A stretch of 53,390 nucleotides of DNA, from the NCBI GenBank assembly GCA_002430835.1, contig DJDA01000112.1, positions 664 through 54,053 of the forward strand, read 5' to 3'. The stretch comes from Brevundimonas sp. UBA5936 (GTDB lineage: Bacteria; Pseudomonadota; Alphaproteobacteria; Caulobacterales; Caulobacteraceae). Made by a program: the position numbers and the translations under genes. Below are positions 48,790-53,390 of this stretch, piece after piece (position 1 is the first letter of the stretch; each line of letters opens with the position of its first letter). Under the pieces are notes generated by a model. It searched no databases and was not told the DNA's origin. It saw only the letters and a program-made list of their open reading frames with translations.

Positions 48790-50765
48790 GACTTCACTTT
48801 CACATAGGCGCCGGGCGCCGGTTCGATAGGCTTCAACGCCCCGGCGTTGGGATCGCGCGCAGCGATCTTCTCGCCGGACTTCGCGCCCAGCCAGTCGGCC
48901 CAGTGCGACCACCAGCTGCCAGGATGCTGTTGCGCCTCCGCTTGCCATTCCTGAAGCGTTTCGGGAAGGGCGGCGTTGACCCAGTGCTGATACTTCTCGG
49001 CCGAGGGCGGGTTGATGACCCCGGCGATGTGGCCCGATCCGGCCAGCGTATAGGTCACCGGCCCGCCGAACAGCCGCGCCGAGCGATAGACCGAGTTCAT
49101 CGGCGCGATATGGTCCTCGCGGCTGGCCTGGAAATAGAGGGGGATGCGGACCTTGGACAGGTCGATGCGTTCGCCGTCGATCTCCAGCTCGCCCTTGGCC
49201 AGGGCGTTCTGCCCGTACATCAGGCGCAGGTATTGCAGGTGCAGCCGCTTGGGCATCCGCGTCTGGTCGGCGTTCCACGCCAACAGGTCGAAGGCGGGCG
49301 GCGCCTTGCCCATCAGATAGTTGGACACGAAGAAGGACCAGATCAGGTCGTTGGCGCGCAGGGCGTTGAAGGTGTCGGCCATCGCCGTGCCGGGCAGGAC
49401 GCCGCCCGCCTCGTCCATCATGCGCTCGATTTCAGACAACCAGTGCTCGTCAGTGAACAGCAGCAGGTCGCCCGCCTCGGCGAAGTCGTGCTGGGCGGCG
49501 AAGAAGGTGGCCGAGGCGACGCGATCATCGCCCTTGGCCGCCATGTGCGCCAGGCTGGCGCCCAGCATGGTGCCGCCGATGCAGTAGCCGACAGTGTTCA
49601 CATGCGCCTGGCCGGTCTGCTCCAGCGTCTTTTCGACAGCGCGATAGACGCCCTTCTTCATGTAATCGTCGAGGCCGAACTCCGCCTTGTCGCGGTCCGG
49701 ATTGACCCATGAGCAGACGAAGACGGTGAACCCCTGCGCGCTCAACCAGCGGATCAGGGAGTTCGCCGGCTGCAGGTCCATGATGTAGAATTTGTTGATC
49801 CACGGCGGGAAGATCAGCAGCGGGATCGCGTGCTGCTGCTCCGTCGCGGCGTCGTACTGGATCAGTTCGAACAGCTCGTCGCGCCAGACCACCTGACCCG
49901 GCGCCGTGGCGACGTTCTCGCCCAGGACGAAACGGCCGTAGTCGGCCTGGCTGATCTTCAGCGACCCGGCGCCGCGCTCCAGATCGGCGGCGAAGTTCTG
50001 CATCCCGCGCACCAGGGATTCGCCGCTCGTCTCGGCCAGCGCCTTCAGCGCTACCGGGTTGGACGCCAGGAAGTTGGCGGGCGAGAAGGCGTCGGTCAGC
50101 AGGCGGGTGAAGAACTCGGCCCGGCGCTTCACGCGCGGATCGACGTCCTCGACGCTGGAGACCAGGCTGTTCATCCAGTCCGAGGTGGCCAGGTAGGACT
50201 GGCGCATCATGTCGAACATGGGGTTTTCGGACCATGCCGGGTCGCGGAACCGCTTGTCGGACGGGGCGCGGCTGTCGACCGTCTCGCCCATCGCCCGGCG
50301 GGTGGTGGTCGACCACAGCTCCATATAGCGGCCGAACAGGTCGGCCTGGGCCTGGAACAGCTTTTCGGGGCGGGCGGCCAGACTGGTCATGACCGAGGAC
50401 ATGGCCGGGGCCACATTGAACGGGTCGGGCGACAGGGCGGCGGGGCGGTCGGCCTGCGACAGGGCCGCCTCGGCCACCGCCGTCTGGGCCATCATCGCTG
50501 CCTTGGCCAGGTTCAGCGACAGGGTCTCCAACTGCTGGCGCTGTTCGGCGCTGAAGGCCATGAAGTCGGGCGCGGGAGAGGCGGCTTCGGCCTCGGCTGG
50601 CGGAGGTGCGGCGGGCGCCGGTTCGGGCTTTTCAACCGGGGCGGCGGCCTTTTTCACGCGCGGCTTGGCTGAGGTCGGGCGTCCGGCCTTGCGCGGGGCG
50701 GTCGTCTTTTCGGGCGCGCTGTCGGGCGCATCTGGGGACGAAGCCTTGGTCGGGCGCTTGGCCAT
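48786..50765 (-). CDS. phaC: class I polyhydroxyalkanoate synthase
   Basis: A 659-residue synthase that polymerises hydroxyacyl-CoA into storage granules. The lipase-like box GYCIGG (393-398) gives nucleophile Cys395; Asp551 (SREDHIAP) and His579 (GSGHIAG) complete the triad. GGAGG upstream fixes the ATG at 50765. The first ~65 residues form a Lys/Ala/Pro-rich extension (RPTKASS, KPRVKKAAAP) absent from the compact class I enzymes, reminiscent of histone-H1-like or phasin tails. The catalytic domain is otherwise normal. A small membrane protein gene follows with a 4-bp overlap. Confidence 0.95.
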   Translation of the reverse strand: MAKRPTKASSPDAPDSAPEKTTAPRKAGRPTSAKPRVKKAAAPVEKPEPAPAAPPPAEAEAASPAPDFMAFSAEQRQQLETLSLNLAKAAMMAQTAVAEAALSQADRPAALSPDPFNVAPAMSSVMTSLAARPEKLFQAQADLFGRYMELWSTTTRRAMGETVDSRAPSDKRFRDPAWSENPMFDMMRQSYLATSDWMNSLVSSVEDVDPRVKRRAEFFTRLLTDAFSPANFLASNPVALKALAETSGESLVRGMQNFAADLERGAGSLKISQADYGRFVLGENVATAPGQVVWRDELFELIQYDAATEQQHAIPLLIFPPWINKFYIMDLQPANSLIRWLSAQGFTVFVCSWVNPDRDKAEFGLDDYMKKGVYRAVEKTLEQTGQAHVNTVGYCIGGTMLGASLAHMAAKGDDRVASATFFAAQHDFAEAGDLLLFTDEHWLSEIERMMDEAGGVLPGTAMADTFNALRANDLIWSFFVSNYLMGKAPPAFDLLAWNADQTRMPKRLHLQYLRLMYGQNALAKGELEIDGERIDLSKVRIPLYFQASREDHIAPMNSVYRSARLFGGPVTYTLAGSGHIAGVINPPSAEKYQHWVNAALPETLQEWQAEAQQHPGSWWSHWADWLGAKSGEKIAARDPNAGALKPIEPAPGAYVKVKS

Positions 50766-50826
50766 GGCGAACCTCCGATGGGGACGCGCAAATTTGCGCG
50801 CCTTCCTCCCGACGCGATGATGGCAT

Positions 50827-51306
50827 ATGTCAGTGACCGAAATGAACGCGATTGTGCTGAAAAAGACGGGATGGACGGCGGCTTGGGGCATGGCCCTGGG
50901 TTCGGCCTTGGTTTTGGGCGGCTGCGTCAGCGCCTTCGAGCCGAAGACCGACCCGACATCGCCTCTGGCGCCCCGGGTGCAGCAGTTGGTCGATGAGAAT
51001 CGCCAGTATCCGCGCTGGGCCGATTTTCCGCGCAGCAGTTCGCCCTTGCCCGCTCCGGCCGAGGTCGCCGCTAATGTCGGTCGTCTGGAAAGCCGCAACG
51101 CGGCCCTGACGGCCGAGACGGCCCGCATCGACTGGACGCTGAACACCGATCCAGCCGCCTTCGTCGCACAGGTCAACCGTCGCGTGGACGCCAGCCAGAT
51201 GTCGCCGCAGACCCTGCGCACCGCTGAACAGATCGAGGCCTACGCCGAGGAGCTGCGTCAGCGCGCCAAGGCGCCGCCCCCCATCGACCGTCCGCGTCCG
51301 CAATAG
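50827..51306 (+). CDS. hypothetical lipoprotein
   Basis: About 159 residues. A signal peptide (WGMALGSALVLGGC) ends in a lipobox with Cys at about residue 33, so the protein is probably lipid-anchored. The mature part has PRWADFPRSSSPLPAPAEVA, a helical stretch and a Pro-rich end. I recognise no named family. It diverges from phaC over 61 bp. ATGs at 50827 and 50842 are both possible; the later one gives a more typical signal peptide length. Confidence 0.78.
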   Translation: MSVTEMNAIVLKKTGWTAAWGMALGSALVLGGCVSAFEPKTDPTSPLAPRVQQLVDENRQYPRWADFPRSSSPLPAPAEVAANVGRLESRNAALTAETARIDWTLNTDPAAFVAQVNRRVDASQMSPQTLRTAEQIEAYAEELRQRAKAPPPIDRPRPQ

Positions 51307-51465
51307 TCGTGGCGGCGGCCTAAGGTCGCCCCGCGGGTTTCGTCGCCCGCCTGGGCGAATCCGGCGATCCTGCCGCTCCGGCCGCGTTTCGCCGTCCTGA
51401 GTGCGAGGAGCCGTCATGGCCCATGTCCCGTCTGAACCCTTTTGCCGTCTCGGCGGCGCGCGCTG
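51307..51465 (+). other. 159-bp recJ upstream region
   Basis: A GC-rich gap between the lipoprotein gene and recJ. GCGGGTTTCGTCGCCCGC near 51333 forms a hairpin without a U-tract. The end of the gap carries the short upstream reading frame at 51416-51466. No promoter could be picked out with confidence. Confidence 0.4.
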
Positions 51466-51466
51466 A
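51416..51466 (+). CDS. 16-codon upstream frame overlapping the recJ start
   Basis: ATG 51416 has GAGGAG 5 bases upstream, a better ribosome-binding site than recJ itself. The frame reads MAHVPSEPFCRLGGAR and stops with TGA that shares its last base with the recJ ATG (TGATG). This geometry suits reinitiation. A second short frame (ATG 51423, MSRLNPFAVSAARADG) overlaps it. Neither peptide looks like a conserved protein, so a regulatory role is the inference. Confidence 0.45.
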   Translation: MAHVPSEPFCRLGGAR

Positions 51467-53268
51467 TGGCTGACGGCGTCGTCTCGCCCGCCTTCCTCGA
51501 CGTGTCCCGATCCCTGTCTGGCCGGGCCTGGCGGTTGCGCCCCGCCGAGGCGGGCGTGACGCGGGCGCACATCCAGGCGCTGGGTCTGGACGAGCCGCTG
51601 GCGCGGGCGTTGGCGTCGCGCGGCGTGGGGGCGGAGCAGGGCGCCGATTTCCTGAAACCGACGCTGAAGGCGCTGTTTCCCAATCCGTCCAGCTTCATGG
51701 ACATGGACGCCGCCGCGGCCGCCATCGTCGACGCGCTTCAGGCGCAGGCCAGCATCCACGTCTTCGCCGACTATGACGTGGACGGGGCGTCCAGCGCGGC
51801 CCTGCTGGTGCGCTGGTTCCGCACGCTGGGGGCGGACCTGCCCATCTATGTTCCCGATCGCTTGACCGAGGGCTACGGCCCCAGCGCCCGGGCCTTTGAT
51901 ACGCTGAAGGCGCGCGGCGCCGATCTGGTCATCACCGTCGACTGCGGCGCGGCGGCTAATGAAGCGGTGGCCCATGCGGCGGCCATCGGCCTGAAGGTCG
52001 TGGTCATCGACCATCACATGATGCGCGAAGAGCCGCCCGCCTGCCTCGCCGTGGTCAATCCGAACCGGCCGGGCTGCGGCTCAGGTCAGGGCAATCTGGC
52101 GGCGGCGGGCGTGGTCTTTGTCCTGCTGGCCGCTCTGAACCGCGAGGCGCGCGGGCGCGGCCTGTTTGAGGGCAAGACCGAACCCGACATCCGCCAGTGG
52201 CTGGATCTGGCCGCCATGGGCGCTATCTGCGACGTGACGGGCCTGACCGGCTTCAACCGCGCCCTGACCAGTCTGGGGCTGGGGGTCATGTCGCACTGGC
52301 GCAATCCGGGCCTGCGCGCCCTGCTGGCGGCGGCGGGGGCCGAGCCGGGACCGGCCAAGACCAACCATGCGGGCTTCATCCTCGGCCCGCGCATCAATGC
52401 GGGCGGCCGCATCGGCAAGTCGGATCTGGGCGCGCGTCTGCTGTCGACCGACGATCCCGACGAGGCGCGGATGCTGGCCCAGGAACTGGACGCCCTGAAT
52501 GTAGCCCGACGCGAGGTCGAGGCTGAAGTCACCGAACAGGCCGTCCGCCGCGTCGAGGCGACCGGCGCCCACGCCGACGACAGCGCCGCCGTGGTCGTCA
52601 GCGGCGAGGACTGGCACCCCGGCGTCGTCGGCATCGTCGCCGGTCGCCTGCGCGAACGCTGGCGCAAGCCCGTCATCGTCATCGGCGTCGACGCCGTCAA
52701 CGGCGTGGGCAAGGGCTCGGGCCGCTCTCAGCCGGGCATGAATCTGGGCCGGGCGGTGCAGGCGGCCTGGAACGAGGGCCTGCTGATCGCGGGCGGCGGC
52801 CACGCCATGGCGGCAGGGCTGACGGTGGCGGCCGACCGCATCGACGAGCTGCGCGCCTTCCTCAACGATCGCCTGTCAGCCGAGCGCGTCGAGGCTGTGG
52901 CTCAGGACTGGGTCGAGGTCGACGCCCTGATTGACCCGCGCGCCGCCACCCGCGATCTGTTCGAGGCGTTCGAGCAACTGGCCCCCTATGGTCCGGCCAA
53001 CCCGGAGCCTCTGTTCGCGCTGGAAGGCGTGCAGGCGCGCGAGCCCGTCGCCATGAACGGCGGCCATGTGCGGTGCCGTCTGGTCGGGCCGGACGGCGCC
53101 TCGGTGCGGGCCATCGCCTGGCGCTGCGCTGACCTGCCGACGGGCAAGGCGCTGCTGGCGGGGCAGGGCGGTCTGAACCTGGTCGGGCGCCTGAAAGCCG
53201 ACGACTGGAACGGCCGTCGCGGCGTGCAGTTCGAGATCGAGGACGTCGCCGACCCGCGCATGGCCTGA
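51466..53268 (+). CDS. recJ: single-stranded-DNA exonuclease RecJ
   Basis: A 600-residue 5'-3' ssDNA exonuclease of recombination and mismatch repair. DHH-family motifs are intact: FADYDVDGASSAALL (motif I), VITVDCGAA, and VVIDHHMMREEPPA (motif III). GPRINAGGRIG and the DHHA1 block GGGHAMAAGLTV follow, then an OB-like C-terminus. ATG 51466 is chosen; a TTG at 51442 is in frame but without support. No ribosome-binding site lies before this ATG, consistent with coupling to the short upstream frame. Confidence 0.95.
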   Translation: MADGVVSPAFLDVSRSLSGRAWRLRPAEAGVTRAHIQALGLDEPLARALASRGVGAEQGADFLKPTLKALFPNPSSFMDMDAAAAAIVDALQAQASIHVFADYDVDGASSAALLVRWFRTLGADLPIYVPDRLTEGYGPSARAFDTLKARGADLVITVDCGAAANEAVAHAAAIGLKVVVIDHHMMREEPPACLAVVNPNRPGCGSGQGNLAAAGVVFVLLAALNREARGRGLFEGKTEPDIRQWLDLAAMGAICDVTGLTGFNRALTSLGLGVMSHWRNPGLRALLAAAGAEPGPAKTNHAGFILGPRINAGGRIGKSDLGARLLSTDDPDEARMLAQELDALNVARREVEAEVTEQAVRRVEATGAHADDSAAVVVSGEDWHPGVVGIVAGRLRERWRKPVIVIGVDAVNGVGKGSGRSQPGMNLGRAVQAAWNEGLLIAGGGHAMAAGLTVAADRIDELRAFLNDRLSAERVEAVAQDWVEVDALIDPRAATRDLFEAFEQLAPYGPANPEPLFALEGVQAREPVAMNGGHVRCRLVGPDGASVRAIAWRCADLPTGKALLAGQGGLNLVGRLKADDWNGRRGVQFEIEDVADPRMA

Positions 53269-53336
53269 AACCGTCAGCCTTGGCCGTGAAACGACGCAGG
53301 TCTTTGAAAAAGTCGCACAAATCCGCTTCGCCGCGC

Positions 53337-53365
53337 TTGCCATAAGCGGAATCGGCGGCTATCTA
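53337..53365 (+). promoter_or_regulatory. candidate promoter reading out of the window
   Basis: TTGCCA (53337-53342), a 17-bp spacer and TATCTA (53360-53365). An 8-bp stem (ATCCGCTT / AAGCGGAT-like, 53321 and 53344) overlaps it. The downstream gene is outside the window. The rest of the 122 bp after recJ holds no gene. Confidence 0.45.
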
Positions 53366-53390
53366 CACGGTCCTCCGCGCAGCGGTCCCT

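Noticed and set aside
48790..49278. N-terminal extension of the small membrane protein into phaC
   Set aside because: The extra residues are Arg/Pro-rich out-of-frame reading of phaC.
1..53390. tRNA, rRNA, CRISPR arrays, prophage or insertion sequences
   Set aside because: No cloverleaf with TTCGA-type arm, no regularly spaced direct repeats, and no transposase, integrase or phage structural gene was seen.

Overview
The window is a gene-dense, high-GC (about 68-70% by eye) piece of an alphaproteobacterial chromosome. A MipZ division-site ATPase, an RNase E ending in GWWRR, a stand-alone MotB, a long bifunctional (p)ppGpp synthetase/hydrolase and the DAHP synthase II type all point to Caulobacterales, most likely Brevundimonas or a close relative. 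Almost all of it is core housekeeping sequence. I see no prophage, insertion sequence, CRISPR array, rRNA or tRNA.

Layout. 1-4.1 kb: end of an NDUFA12-type complex I accessory gene, a DUF2155 protein, then on the minus strand aroQ-accB-accC-aat. 4.3-7.4 kb: a plus-strand block (S41 peptidase, MarR regulator, thiS, thiG) that interrupts the minus-strand block; its first two genes look lower in GC. 7.4-12.4 kb (minus): DsbA-like oxidoreductase, M48-TPR protease, rne. 12.9-15.9 kb: amiC, a family 5-like uracil-DNA glycosylase coupled to a NYN/PIN-like protein, and divergent folK. 16-24 kb (plus): rpoZ, rsh, a LOG-family gene, pyrE, then the tightly overlapping run pdxJ-acpS and lepB-rnc-era. 24-28 kb: four accessory metabolic genes between era and recO. 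28-37.8 kb: recO, a nitronate monooxygenase, parC, a 41-residue membrane sORF, lemA with an M48 protease, bpt, motB, a flavin reductase and hemB. 38-40.8 kb: two valine-catabolism genes. 40.8-43.8 kb: aromatic amino acid genes (class II DAHP synthase, ACT-less prephenate dehydratase, chorismate mutase). 43.9-48.4 kb: SPOR lipoprotein, mipZ, a membrane J-domain protein, rplM-rpsI, argC. 48.4-53.3 kb: a small membrane protein, phaC, a lipoprotein and recJ. A good promoter sits at the very end and reads out of the window.

The most interesting element is a 33-codon reading frame (42822-42923) directly upstream of the chorismate mutase gene. It encodes eight Phe/Tyr in twelve residues and is followed by mutually exclusive RNA pairings. 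It looks like a Phe/Tyr-sensing leader peptide. The prephenate dehydratase just upstream lacks the ACT domain that normally gives Phe feedback, so control may have moved to the RNA level.

Other points: a 16-codon upstream frame overlapping the recJ start, a probable leaderless DAHP synthase mRNA, a thiG terminator whose U-tract doubles as lysine codons, a strongly AT-rich patch before rplM, and several families of palindromic intergenic repeats at gene ends.
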